A stretch of DNA of 64,000 nt. Source: Lentisphaeria bacterium. GTDB taxonomy: Bacteria > Verrucomicrobiota > Lentisphaeria > Victivallales > Victivallaceae. The stretch lies in assembly GCA_017456285.1 (NCBI GenBank), contig JAFTJQ010000012.1:1-64000 (forward strand), written 5' to 3'. The notes beneath the pieces were generated by a model. It worked only from the letters and a program-made list of their open reading frames with translations. It searched no databases and had not been told where the DNA came from. This document shows, piece by piece, positions 7,849 to 16,895 of the stretch (positions are counted from its first letter, which is position 1; every line of letters starts with the position of its first letter). Both the position numbers and the translations under genes were made by a program.

Positions 7849-8871
7849 TTATAATGAAAGATCTATAGTACATCCTGCATATGAATACCCAACTCCAAAT
7901 CCCGCGAGTAATATTTTTTTGGGGGTGTTCAAAAAATTTTTTTTTGCCATTTTCTCTAGCAGTAATGGTATTGATGATGACACTGTATTGCCTGTATCAC
8001 TCATATCAATATAAAATTTTTCTTCAGGTAATTCTGATTTTATTCTTAGATAATCAAGCATATATTTATTTGCTTGGTGAAAGCAAAAATAATCTATATC
8101 ATCTTTTGTTAAATTACCTTTTTGTAAAACTTTTTGGCATAGTTCAGGAACTTTTTCAATAGTAAAATTAAATATTTCTGGGCCATTCATATAAAGGAAA
8201 TCTCCAGCCGAGCTGTCTTTGGGAGAATGCATTGCGCCATTTTTTACAATCAAGTTTTCAGCACCACTACCATCGGTTCCGAAAATAAAATTATCAATAG
8301 AATTTTCTTCGCAACATTCAATTAATGTGGCTGTCGCTGCATCTCCAAATATGGAACGATTACCTTTATCTGATTTGCTGATATATTTAGTATAAGTTTC
8401 AGAAGTAACAATTAAAACTTTATTGGCCATGGCACTTTGAATCAAACTTTTTGCCATCGCTAAGCCATAAACAAAGCCGGAACATCCTAAATTATAATCA
8501 AACGCTCCAATATCAGTACGCATACCCATATAGTGTTGCAAAATGCATGCCCCGGATGGAAGAAAATATTCTGGACTTTGGGTGCAAAAGATTAGAAAAT
8601 CCGCTTCTTTTGCTTCTGGCTTATTAGAAAAGAGTTTTTTTATTGCATTTTTGGCCAAATCTAAAGCAGTTTCCTTTTTAGAAGCAATATGACGACTTTC
8701 AATGCCAACCTTGCTTTTTATTTTTTTTGCAAAAAAATCCGGAAATTCAGATTCAAGATCTGAATTTGTTAATTTGCATTCTGGTAAATAAGAATTTATT
8801 GTACTTATTTTGCAACCTCGATATCTTCTATTTAGCATAAATATATGTCCTATTTTTTCTTTACTAATCAT
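7849..8871 (-). CDS. 3-oxoacyl-ACP synthase III-like enzyme
   Basis: A KAS III (FabH)-family enzyme of 340 codons with a complete triad: Cys in YNLGCSGFVYG, His in FCFHQANKYM and Asn in DTGNTVSSS. Such enzymes condense an acyl-CoA with malonyl-ACP. With the following ACP and SDR it could make a short 3-hydroxyacyl group for a sugar or lipid. Two starts are possible: ATG 8871, which overlaps the stop of a small upstream reading frame, or ATG 8835 (MLNRRYRG), which has AGGA upstream and fits family alignments better. It heads the operon running down to about 4.7 kb. Confidence 0.88.
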   Translation of the reverse strand: MISKEKIGHIFMLNRRYRGCKISTINSYLPECKLTNSDLESEFPDFFAKKIKSKVGIESRHIASKKETALDLAKNAIKKLFSNKPEAKEADFLIFCTQSPEYFLPSGACILQHYMGMRTDIGAFDYNLGCSGFVYGLAMAKSLIQSAMANKVLIVTSETYTKYISKSDKGNRSIFGDAATATLIECCEENSIDNFIFGTDGSGAENLIVKNGAMHSPKDSSAGDFLYMNGPEIFNFTIEKVPELCQKVLQKGNLTKDDIDYFCFHQANKYMLDYLRIKSELPEEKFYIDMSDTGNTVSSSIPLLLEKMAKKNFLNTPKKILLAGFGVGYSYAGCTIDLSL

Positions 8872-8929
8872 TATTATCTATAAAGTACTTCAATATAAAC
8901 CATTTTTTTGTTTTACTAAAAAAAGACAT
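8864..8929 (-). CDS. Small 21-residue leader frame before the KAS III gene
   Basis: An ATG at 8929 follows a strong AAGGAG ribosome site and encodes MSFFSKTKKWFILKYFIDNN plus D. Its TAG stop overlaps the ATG at 8871 by eight bases. It could be a leader peptide that couples translation to the KAS III gene. It is too short to classify and may not be a functional gene. Confidence 0.4.
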   Translation of the reverse strand: MSFFSKTKKWFILKYFIDNND

Positions 8930-8992
8930 AGTTATTCTCCTTATATTTAGATAATAACGATATCTCGGATATAAGTAAACCCTTTGACGGCG

Positions 8993-9042
8993 GAAAAATA
9001 AAAAAATACAGGGGATTTGTGATTTTGACACAAATACCCTGT
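8993..9042 (-). terminator. Rho-independent terminator (minus strand)
   Basis: CACAAATACCCTGT and its near-complement at 9008-9021 form a 14-bp stem with one mismatch and a 7-base loop. On the minus strand it is followed by ATTTTTTTATTTTT. It would stop transcription arriving from the Fic gene and insulate the glycan-modification operon. Confidence 0.75.
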
Positions 9043-9131
9043 AATGAAAATTGTAGCGTTTTGATTAATTTAATGGATAAGAGTAAGACAGAAGTGAGCC
9101 TTTTATATATAATTTTATTATATATTAAAAG

Positions 9132-9190
9132 GCTTGCTTGCTTGCTTGCTTGATTGCTTGCTTGCTTGATTGCTTGCTTGCTTGCTTGCT
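9132..9190. repeat. Tetranucleotide (GCTT/AAGC) microsatellite
   Basis: About fifteen near-perfect GCTT units, interrupted twice by GATT. Tetranucleotide tracts mutate by slippage and often make genes phase-variable. A minus-strand frame of 70 codons (9118-9330) runs through it and would end in a Ser/Lys/Gln/Ala repeat, but no recognisable protein is encoded. Confidence 0.9.
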
Positions 9191-9346
9191 ATACAACCTT
9201 CTATGAGAAAATAATATAATGATACAATGCTGTTTCGCAAAACTTCATTTATATAAAAAATACGATTGTTTAGTATCATTAACATATTAATTACCACTTC
9301 AATTTTGAGTTGTCTATTAAATAATAACACTTATACTATACTCCCT

Positions 9347-9435
9347 TTCGGGGAAAATGCAAATTCATTTCGGGAAAAAATTACTATTTTTATAAAAATG
9401 ATTTTTACTGAATTTTATTTGCTTTTTTACACTTG
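9347..9435 (+). repeat. 89-bp direct repeat, copy 1
   Basis: From TTCGGGGAAAATGC to TTTTTTACACTTG this matches 10801-10890 with two substitutions and one single-base length difference. The two copies bracket the Fic gene. Copy 2 lies in the leader of the antiporter gene, so copy 1 looks like a duplicated leader piece. Confidence 0.92.
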
Positions 9436-9442
9436 TTTTTTT

Positions 9443-10588
9443 TTAATTTCTATTATAAACATCTATATATTGGGTGTAGCAAAACAGCCGATTGCGTTTG
9501 TTGCCGGTGGTTTCTTCAATAATATTGAAATCCAGCAAGTAGTTCAGCATTTTACCAATGGTGGCATTGGTCAAGCCTGTCAACTCTTTAAGTTTGGCAA
9601 TATCAGTAATCGGATGACGGAGCATTGCCTGATGTACTGCCAAGGCTGATGCGGCAGCCCTGCCAAGTGTGGAAATTTTCGCTCTGTCACTTTCGATTTG
9701 CCGGTGCAGATTCAAAATAATTTCGTTACTCTCCCTTGCCGTTTCGATAACTGCATCCAAAAAGAAATCCAGCCAGCGTTCCCAGTCACCGTTTTCACGG
9801 ATGCCATTCAGTAAATCGTAGTAGTATTGACGGTGACTTTTGAAATAGCAGCTCAAATACAAAAGCGGCTGTTTTAACATCCCTCCATTACATAACAGCA
9901 GGGTAATCAGTAAACGCCCAACTCTGCCGTTGCCGTCAAGAAACGGATGTATTGTCTCAAATTGTACATGACTTAATGCTGCTTTAATGAGAAGCGGAGT
10001 GTTTTCATCATGCAGAAACTTTTCCAATTCGCCCATACAGCTTGCCGCTTCCTCCGGTGGTGGCGGCACAAAAAACGCATTGCCCGGACGAGTGCCTCCT
10101 ATCCAGTTCTGACTGTGACGGAATTCTCCCGGATTTTTGCCGCTGCCCCGACCTTTGGCAAGCAATTCAGCATGGATTTCACGGAGCAAACGCAATGAAA
10201 GCGGGAATCCCTCTTCCAAACGCTTCAATCCATAAGTCATTGCTGAAACATAGTTGCTTACTTCCTGTACATCATTAATCGGGACCCCTGGATTCTCTTC
10301 AAGTTCAAACAATAATAAATCAGACAAAGACGACTGCGTACCTTCGATTTGTGAAGATAATACCGCTTCTTTGCGAATAAACATATATAAAAAAATCCCG
10401 ACATCAGGAAGCAAATTAGCAGAACCATCTAATTTACCTAAAAGAAAAGCGGCTTCATCTAATTTTTTCTGCAGCTCACCCGTAATCTCCAATGTCGGAA
10501 ACGGCGGCAACGGATTGGGGATAAAGGCTTTTACTTTTTCTCCAATCGTGCTGATTATTTCATATTTTCCTTGTAATCCTCGTTTCAT
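9443..10588 (-). CDS. Fic-domain protein (probable AMPylase)
   Basis: A 381-residue Fic protein. The catalytic motif HPFLDGNGRVGR is intact at residues 214-225, so it should transfer AMP from ATP to a target hydroxyl. An N-terminal inhibitory helix is present (SSQIEG at about 78-83, matching [S/T]xxxE[G/N]), so activity is probably self-restrained as in class II Fic proteins. The N-terminal LPPFPTLEITGELQKKLDEA region is typical of DUF4172/Fic_N proteins, and the C-terminus carries a helix-turn-helix (ITDIAKLKELTGLTNATIGKML). It has no antitoxin-like neighbour. It is flanked by direct repeats and is GC-richer than the operon to its left, which suggests acquisition as a unit. Confidence 0.93.
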   Translation of the reverse strand: MKRGLQGKYEIISTIGEKVKAFIPNPLPPFPTLEITGELQKKLDEAAFLLGKLDGSANLLPDVGIFLYMFIRKEAVLSSQIEGTQSSLSDLLLFELEENPGVPINDVQEVSNYVSAMTYGLKRLEEGFPLSLRLLREIHAELLAKGRGSGKNPGEFRHSQNWIGGTRPGNAFFVPPPPEEAASCMGELEKFLHDENTPLLIKAALSHVQFETIHPFLDGNGRVGRLLITLLLCNGGMLKQPLLYLSCYFKSHRQYYYDLLNGIRENGDWERWLDFFLDAVIETARESNEIILNLHRQIESDRAKISTLGRAAASALAVHQAMLRHPITDIAKLKELTGLTNATIGKMLNYLLDFNIIEETTGNKRNRLFCYTQYIDVYNRN

Positions 10589-10705
10589 TGTATGCTCCTG
10601 AAAGTAAAATAATACAATCCCTTATTTTAATATAATGCAATATCGTAAAATATGCAAGTTATAAATTTTAAGATTTTCAAAAAAATTGATTTATAGTTTT
10701 TTGAT

Positions 10706-10734
10706 TTGACTTTTTTACCTGCAATACTGATAAT
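10706..10734 (+). promoter_or_regulatory. Candidate promoter of the arginine-decarboxylase operon
   Basis: TTGACT and GATAAT are 17 bases apart, about 220 bases before the antiporter start. A transcript from here would carry the second copy of the 89-bp repeat in its leader. Confidence 0.45.
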
Positions 10735-10800
10735 TTCTGTTAATACTTTTTTATAATATTCTGTCAAATTAATATCATAATATCGCTGTCTACTATTATT

Positions 10801-10890
10801 TTCAGGGAAAAATGCAAATTCATTTCGGGAAAAAATTACTATTTTTATAAAAATGATTTTTGCTGAATTTTATTTGCTTTTTTACACTTG
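10801..10890 (+). repeat. 89-bp direct repeat, copy 2
   Basis: Near-identical partner of 9347-9435. It lies in the untranslated leader between the candidate promoter and the antiporter start at 10951. Confidence 0.92.
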
Positions 10891-10950
10891 CCAAACTATT
10901 TTCAATAGCGGTACGAAAAACGCATTACAACTCAAAAAAAAGGAGAAAAA

Positions 10951-12427
10951 AATGAATCAAAACAAAAAACTCGGTGTGATTGCTCTAGCAGCAATCGTCG
11001 TCAGTGCCATGATCGGCGGTGGTATTTTCAGTCTGCCGCAAAACATGGCTCAAAGTGCTTCAGTAAATGCTGTAATTATTGCTTGGCTAATTACCGGTGC
11101 AGGGATGTACTTTCTTGCCAATACCTTCAGAATTTTGGCGGACAGCAACCCCGATTCAACCAGCGGTATTTACTCTTACGCCAGAATGGGATTCGGCAGA
11201 TTCGCCGGATTTGAAATGGCTTGGGCTTACTGGCTCTGCAACATTTTCGGCAATGTCGGCTATGCGGTTTTGCTGATGGATGCACTCAACTACTTTTTCC
11301 CCGGCGTCTTTACGGGCGGAAATAACTTATATTCGATTATCGGCGGCTCGCTGATTATCTGGTTAATGAACTTTGCTGTCTTGCGTGGAGTTAAGCAGGC
11401 GGCAAGCATCAACGTAATTGGTACTATCTGCAAATTACTGCCGATTTTTATTTTCATCGCAATCATGCTGGTAATTTTTAAGTGGCGGTATTTCACTACT
11501 GACATGAGCGGCAATGAACTTATCCCCGAACTCGGACTTAAACCCTTGGGAAGTTTCGGAAGTCAGGTCAAAAGCACCATGCTCGTTACCCTTTGGGCGT
11601 TTATCGGTATTGAGGGAGCGGTGGTGCTTTCAGGCAAAGCGAAAAATGAGCGTGCCGTTGGTTTGGCGACCTTGATCGGTTTTATCGGCTGTTTAACTAT
11701 TTACGTTCTGCTGTCGCTGCTCCCATTTGGTTACATGTATCAAAGTAAACTCGCAGCTCTTGCCAATCCCTCAACCGCTGAAATATTGCAATCAGCTGTC
11801 GGCACTTGGGGCGGAGTTTTAATGAATGTCGGCGTAATTGTGGCACTGCTTTCAAGTTGGCTCGCTTTTACCTTGATGATTGTCCAAATCCCTTATGCGG
11901 CGGCACTTGACGGAACTTTTCCGAAAGTTTTTGCCCGTGAAAGTTCTCAAGGAACTCCGACGGTATCGCTCTATGTAAGCAGTATTATCATGCAGATTTG
12001 TATGATTTTAGTCTATTTCTCAAATAATGCTTGGAATACGATGCTGTCAATTACTTCGGTTATGATTTTACCGCCTTATTTTGCCTGTACCCTCTATTTG
12101 TGGAAAATATGTGCAAACAAAAAATTCCCCGAAAATCTCGGAATCGGCAAAAAATTTGCCTATCTCTGCGGAGTTTTAGGTTCAGCTTATGCGATCTGGA
12201 TGATTTATGCTGCGGGGCTTAAATATTTGGTTCTGGCGTTTATCTTCCAATTAGTCAGTATCCCGATCTATCTCTGGGCAAGCCGTGAAGTGCGTGAATC
12301 CGAGCGAAACAGCAATCAGGCCCTTACACCTTTTTTCACTCGTGCTGAATTTGTCGGGATGTGCTGTTTGGTTTTCATTGCTTTGCTGGCGATTATTTTG
12401 GCGGCAAGCGGAAAGATAAAAATTTAA
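10951..12427 (+). CDS. Basic amino acid antiporter (ArcD-like APC family)
   Basis: A 12-helix APC-superfamily transporter of 491 residues. The first helix holds the substrate-site signature SAMIGGGIFSLPQNMA, and WAYWLCNIFGNVGYAVLL and WAFIGIEGAVVLSG match arginine/ornithine antiporters of the ArcD group. ATG 10951 is chosen because AAAAAGGAG precedes it; upstream in-frame codons fall in the repeat. Forty-six bases separate it from the decarboxylase gene. Together they would exchange external arginine for internal agmatine while decarboxylation consumes a proton. Exchange specificity is inferred from the partner gene. Confidence 0.88.
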
Positions 12428-12473
12428 TAACTTACAACTTTTTGAGGAATAATTTTTAATTGAGGAGGAGAAA

Positions 12474-14762
12474 ATGAATGAATTAATGGATAGGAAAATT
12501 TTGTTGGTCGAGGACGAACAGGTACTTAAAAGCGAAATTATGAACAAAATTCTTGATGAACTGGAAAAATCCCTCTGGGACTTCGGAATTTTATCCGTCC
12601 GCGCCGTGAGTTACGAGGAGGCTCAAGTGCTGATTACTACCGATATGGACTTGGACTGCATCGCCGCCGCAGGAAACATGATGATGGATAAAAAAGAAAA
12701 CGCAGAAGTAATCGAATTACTGCGGAATGCCAGAAAATTTCATGGAGAAATGCCGATTTTTATTTTTGCTGACCGAGGCGAAAATACCGGCAGTATGTCG
12801 CAACTTTCCATGGAACTTGCCAATGAATACATCTGGATTTTTGAGGATAGTCCCGTTTTTGTGGCAGGGCGAATCAATGCGGCAATAATTCGGTACAGAA
12901 ATAATTTAATGCCGCCGTTATTCAAAGCGGTTTATGATTACAATGAGAACTACCACGAGTATTCATGGGCGGCACCGGGGCATCAGGGCGGAGTCGGTTT
13001 CTCTAAAACCCCTGCCGGCAAAAAATTTCTGGACTTCTACGGTGAAAATCTTTTCCGCACCGATACCGGAATTGAGAGGTCAAGCATCGGGTCTCTGCTT
13101 GACCATGAGGGGGCATTCAAAGATAGTGAGATTTTGGCGGCGGAAGTTTTCGGTGCAGATGAGAGTTATTCGGTAATTTCAGGAACTTCAGGGAGCAACC
13201 GCACGATTATTCAAGGTTGTGTGGTCAATGATGAAATTATGCTTTGCGACCGCAACTGCCACAAATCAATTGAGCAAGGGATGATTTTAAGCGGAGCAAT
13301 GCCGATTTACATGCTTCCAACCCGCAATGCTTATGGGATTATCGGCCCGATTCCTGCTCGTGAAATGACTCCTGATGCTATCGGAGAAAAAATTGCCGAA
13401 CTCCCTGACTTCAAAGGACATACCAAAGGCAATCTCGTCTATTCCGTTGTTACGAACTGCACCTATGACGGTATTTGTTACAATGCGGAAAAAGTAGAAA
13501 ATGAACTCTCCAAATCCGTCGATACCATCCACTTCGATGAGGCTTGGTACGGCTATGCGAGATTTAATGAGATGTATGAGAGTCATTACGCAATGCGAGG
13601 GGAAGCATCCGAGCATAAAGGGGCAACAATTTTTGCCACCCATTCGACTCACAAACTGCTTTGTGCCTTGTCGCAAGCGTCTTATATCCATGTCCGTCAA
13701 GGGGCAAATCCGATTCCTTTCAAGCATTTTAACCAGAGTTACATGCTTAACTCCACCACTTCTCCGTTGTATGCGATTTGCGTATCAAATGATTTGGCAG
13801 TCAATATGATGGCGACTTCGGGGGAAGTGCTGACTCAAGAGGTGATAGATGAGGCAATTGATTTTCGTCAGGCATTAGCAGGAATTTATCGGGAATTTAA
13901 AAAGAATAAGAGCTGGTTTTTCAAGCCGTGGAATTCCGAAAGAGTTTACGATGAAAAGCGTAAACGCCACTACGAATTTGCCGATGCCCCCAAAGAATTA
14001 TTGGGGCACTCACAAAGCTGCTGGCGACTTAATCCTGACGACAAGTGGCACGGTTTCTCGGATTTAGAGGATAACTGGGCTATGCTTGACCCGATCAAGG
14101 TAAGCATTATCACACCGGGGCTTCGCAGTGACGGCGTATTTGAAGAGGAGGGCGTGCCTGCTGAATTAGTAGCAAATTATCTCTATTATCACGGAATTAT
14201 TCCTACCAGAAGCACGGACTTTCAGTTAATGTTTCTTTTTTCAATGGGGATTACCAAAGGGAAGTGGGGGACTTTGCTGAATACGCTTTTGAACTTCAAA
14301 GAGCATTATGACAATAATGATCTCGTTTCAGCAGTTTTGCCAGATTTAGCTAAAAATTATCCGGAAATTTACGGTTCGGTCGGTATTAAGGATTTAGGTT
14401 GTGAGATGTTTGATTATATCAAAAAAGAGAATCCGACTGAGAAACTTAATTCTGCATTCGCAAACTTGCCTGAAATCGCCATGCTCCCCAGAGATGCTTA
14501 CAATAAAATTGTCAAAAAAGAGGTCGAACTTGTCCCGTCAAGCAAACTTGCAGGTCGAATCAGTGCCAATTCGCTGATTCCTTATCCCCCCGGTATTCCG
14601 TTAATTATGTCGGGTGAAAGATTCGGCAAAAATAATTGTATGCAGATTGCTTACTTGAAGTCGCTCGGAAAATGGGATTTGGCTTTCCCCGGCTTTGAAC
14701 ATGTAACCGAGGGTGCGGAAAAAGTCAATGGAGAATACTCTGTTTTGTGCGTCAAAGAGTAA
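12474..14762 (+). CDS. adiA: Biodegradative arginine decarboxylase
   Basis: A 762-residue fold-type I PLP enzyme, very similar throughout to E. coli AdiA (756 residues). An N-terminal response-regulator-like 'wing' (residues 1-140) precedes the core. PLP contacts include EYSWAAPGHQGGVGF, CDRNCHKSIEQG and HFDEAWYGYARF, and the Schiff-base lysine is K394 in THSTHKLL. The run FRTDTGIERSSIGSLLDHEGAF has the arginine-enzyme form and not the 'DISIS' form of lysine enzymes. It should convert arginine to agmatine and CO2, consuming a proton for acid resistance. A GAGGAGGAGAAA ribosome site precedes ATG, and it is the second gene of the antiporter operon. Confidence 0.93.
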   Translation: MNELMDRKILLVEDEQVLKSEIMNKILDELEKSLWDFGILSVRAVSYEEAQVLITTDMDLDCIAAAGNMMMDKKENAEVIELLRNARKFHGEMPIFIFADRGENTGSMSQLSMELANEYIWIFEDSPVFVAGRINAAIIRYRNNLMPPLFKAVYDYNENYHEYSWAAPGHQGGVGFSKTPAGKKFLDFYGENLFRTDTGIERSSIGSLLDHEGAFKDSEILAAEVFGADESYSVISGTSGSNRTIIQGCVVNDEIMLCDRNCHKSIEQGMILSGAMPIYMLPTRNAYGIIGPIPAREMTPDAIGEKIAELPDFKGHTKGNLVYSVVTNCTYDGICYNAEKVENELSKSVDTIHFDEAWYGYARFNEMYESHYAMRGEASEHKGATIFATHSTHKLLCALSQASYIHVRQGANPIPFKHFNQSYMLNSTTSPLYAICVSNDLAVNMMATSGEVLTQEVIDEAIDFRQALAGIYREFKKNKSWFFKPWNSERVYDEKRKRHYEFADAPKELLGHSQSCWRLNPDDKWHGFSDLEDNWAMLDPIKVSIITPGLRSDGVFEEEGVPAELVANYLYYHGIIPTRSTDFQLMFLFSMGITKGKWGTLLNTLLNFKEHYDNNDLVSAVLPDLAKNYPEIYGSVGIKDLGCEMFDYIKKENPTEKLNSAFANLPEIAMLPRDAYNKIVKKEVELVPSSKLAGRISANSLIPYPPGIPLIMSGERFGKNNCMQIAYLKSLGKWDLAFPGFEHVTEGAEKVNGEYSVLCVKE

Positions 14763-14783
14763 AAAACTGTTTCAAAAACCTCA

Positions 14784-14829
14784 GGGGGAGATAACTTGAA
14801 TTATTTACCGAGTTCAAGTTATACTCTCC
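14784..14829. terminator. Bidirectional terminator between adiA and radC
   Basis: GGAGATAACTTGAA pairs with TTCAAGTTATACTCTCC around a 12-base loop, with a small bulge. It lies between two convergent genes. On the minus strand it is followed by GGTTTTTG; the plus-strand tail is weak. Confidence 0.65.
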
Positions 14830-14836
14830 TTGAAAA

Positions 14837-15517
14837 TTAAAATATATTATGTATTTTCATGCTGTAAGAACTATATTGAGATACAATTATGTGATCGGAT
14901 AATTCGATTTCATTATATTTCAATGCTTCATTTAATTTTTTCGTAAAATTAATATCAGCGGTGGACGGATTGCAATCGCCTGACGGGTGATTATGAGCAA
15001 GTGCCAAATAACTCGCATCATATTTGTAACACCTGCTGACAATTGCATTAACGGATACTTTTATATCTTTCGGAGTTCCGTGGTCAAAAATTTCGCATTC
15101 AATCAAATTGCCTTTGCTGTCCAAAAATATCAACAAATAATTTTCTCTTTTGGCATCGCTGATTTTACTTTTTGCAAACTCAGTAAGCAAATACGGACTT
15201 TTGAGATTATTAAATTCTTTGCACATCTCCCGCAAATAGCGACTATTAATGGCTTTCAGTAATTGGATAAGTGCGACAGAGTTTTCGCCGATTCCCTTAA
15301 TTTTCATTAATTCATCAGGGGCAGCACCCAAAACACCCTTGAGGTCATCAAAGGTGCTGATCAGATTTTTCGCAATCGGCTTAACATCTCTAAAAGGGAT
15401 GGAAAATGTTAAAAGCAACTCAATAAGTTCATAATCAAAAAACGCTTCTTCGCCGTTTTTCAAAAGTTTCTGTCTGATTCTTTTGCGGTGTCCTGCATTG
15501 AGATTCTTTTTGTCCAT
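14837..15517 (-). CDS. radC: RadC-family JAMM-domain protein
   Basis: A 226-residue RadC protein with an N-terminal helix-hairpin-helix segment (MKIKGIGENSVALIQLL) and a C-terminal JAMM/MPN domain. The zinc motif AHNHPSGDCNPSTAD is intact, with the upstream catalytic Glu in IECEIFDHG. Historically called a DNA-repair protein, its true role is unclear. It converges on adiA, and the damaged RlmD-like gene ends just upstream on the same strand. Confidence 0.92.
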   Translation of the reverse strand: MDKKNLNAGHRKRIRQKLLKNGEEAFFDYELIELLLTFSIPFRDVKPIAKNLISTFDDLKGVLGAAPDELMKIKGIGENSVALIQLLKAINSRYLREMCKEFNNLKSPYLLTEFAKSKISDAKRENYLLIFLDSKGNLIECEIFDHGTPKDIKVSVNAIVSRCYKYDASYLALAHNHPSGDCNPSTADINFTKKLNEALKYNEIELSDHIIVSQYSSYSMKIHNIF

Positions 15518-15523
15518 TTTATT

Positions 15524-16734
15524 TTACCTGTCAAGATAAGAAAAAACTTCGAAATGTCCCGTTCGGTTAAACATGTTAAAGGCCTGTACTTCTTTGAGCT
15601 TAAATCCGTGCTTCTGCAAACGCAAAACATCACGCACCCAGCTTGAGGGGTTGCAGGATATATAGATTAAATTTTTGATATTCAAACTGCGGTTAATCGC
15701 CTGTACCGCTTTCGCATCCAATCCGGTTCTCGGCGGATCAACAATTACGATCGAATTTTCCGGCACATTACCCAGAATTTCAGGAAGTTTTTTTGCGGCA
15801 TCGCCGGCGATAAACTTTGAATTTACGTTTGTAAAATCTTTCAAATTGAATTTTGCACATTCAATTGCGCGCTCATCGATTTCAGTGCCGATATATTTTT
15901 AACATCAGGACACATATTTGCAACGCCGAAAGCGAAAAAACCACTGCCGCAATAGAGGTCATAGCAAGTTGTAAATTTTTGATTATTAATAACTTCTGCA
16001 ACTCGCTCAAGAAGCATATTTGCTACTTCCGTATTTACTTGAAAGAAACTTCCAAGCGGCACGCTCAAAGTTCCGCAGTCAAGTTTCTCTCTTAACCATG
16101 ATGCTTTCAAATCAGGGGCATTCCGCCAGTAGTGAACCCGATTTTTGCCGCTCTCGTAACGCAAAGTAAATTCCATTCCGTCCCGCAATGAGTGCATAAT
16201 TGAGAGATTTTCACGAATTTTACTGTATTGTTGCTGAATTTCAGGAGCAAGCAGTAAGCATTCCGGAATATCCACTACTGAAACATTGTCGGCTTTTACA
16301 TACCCTAAATCCAGAAATTTAGAGACTCTATGAGCATGGAAAACCGCCTTGTTTCGGTAATGCAACTCATTTTTGCCGTAAGCAATCGGTTTAATACAAG
16401 ATTCATATTCAGGAAAAGCCTGCATAACAATATCTCGAAGCTGTTTTTCCTTGAGTTTATTTTCATATTCAAATGAGGTAAATAGATACTTGCAATTGCA
16501 ACACTCTTTTGCATATTTGCAAGGATTTTCCATTCGGTGCGGTGACGGTTCGAGAATTTTAACAATTTCTCCGCGACCGAAACTGCGTTTAACTGCCGTT
16601 ACTTCAACAATCAGTCGCTCTCCTTCCAAAGAGTTTGCGACAAATATCACCATTCCGTCAGGAGCTTTGCACATTCCGTCGCCCCCGAAGACATTTTTTT
16701 CAATGACTGCTTCAAATTTTTCGCCTTTTTCCAT
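15524..16734 (-). pseudogene. RlmD/TrmA-type 23S rRNA uracil-C5 methyltransferase, frameshifted
   Basis: The first frame (from 16734) gives a TRAM-like N-terminus, a cysteine cluster (CKYAKECCNCKY) for an Fe-S cluster, and the SAM-binding YDLYCGSGFF. At a run of five A (15896-15900 on the plus strand) the frame breaks. Reading on with one base more gives KYIGTEIDERAIECAKFNL and then IVDPPRTGLD and the catalytic SCNPSSWVRDV. So a single-base loss in a homopolymer splits an otherwise complete enzyme of about 400 residues. It may be a real mutation, an assembly error, or a site of slippage. No other sign of decay is visible. Confidence 0.85.
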
Positions 16735-16805
16735 GAGATTTTTCCTGTTTTTGTTAAAATTTCAATTTTTTTTATATAATATAGCATATTTTTTGATTAT
16801 TAAAA

Positions 16806-16833
16806 TTGAAAAAATGCGAATATGTGATAGATT
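16806..16833 (+). promoter_or_regulatory. Promoter of the DegT-family gene
   Basis: TTGAAA, 16 bases, TAGATT, with GTGA before the -10. It lies about 60 bases before the start codon and matches the window's recurrent pattern. Confidence 0.55.
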
Positions 16834-16895
16834 ATTGTATAAAGTTTAATTTTTTATCAAAAATTTTAATATTTCAGACAGAAAGTGGGGAAATT

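Noticed and set aside
9132-9190. CRISPR array
   Set aside because: The repeat unit is four bases with no spacers; nowhere in the window do I see regularly spaced repeats of 25-40 bases or cas genes.
9118-9330. Minus-strand frame running through the tetranucleotide repeat
   Set aside because: No ribosome site or recognisable domain; the C-terminal repeats simply translate the microsatellite. Kept only as a repeat.
12740-13809. Several frames inside and opposite the arginine decarboxylase gene
   Set aside because: Shadow frames of a strongly conserved coding sequence.
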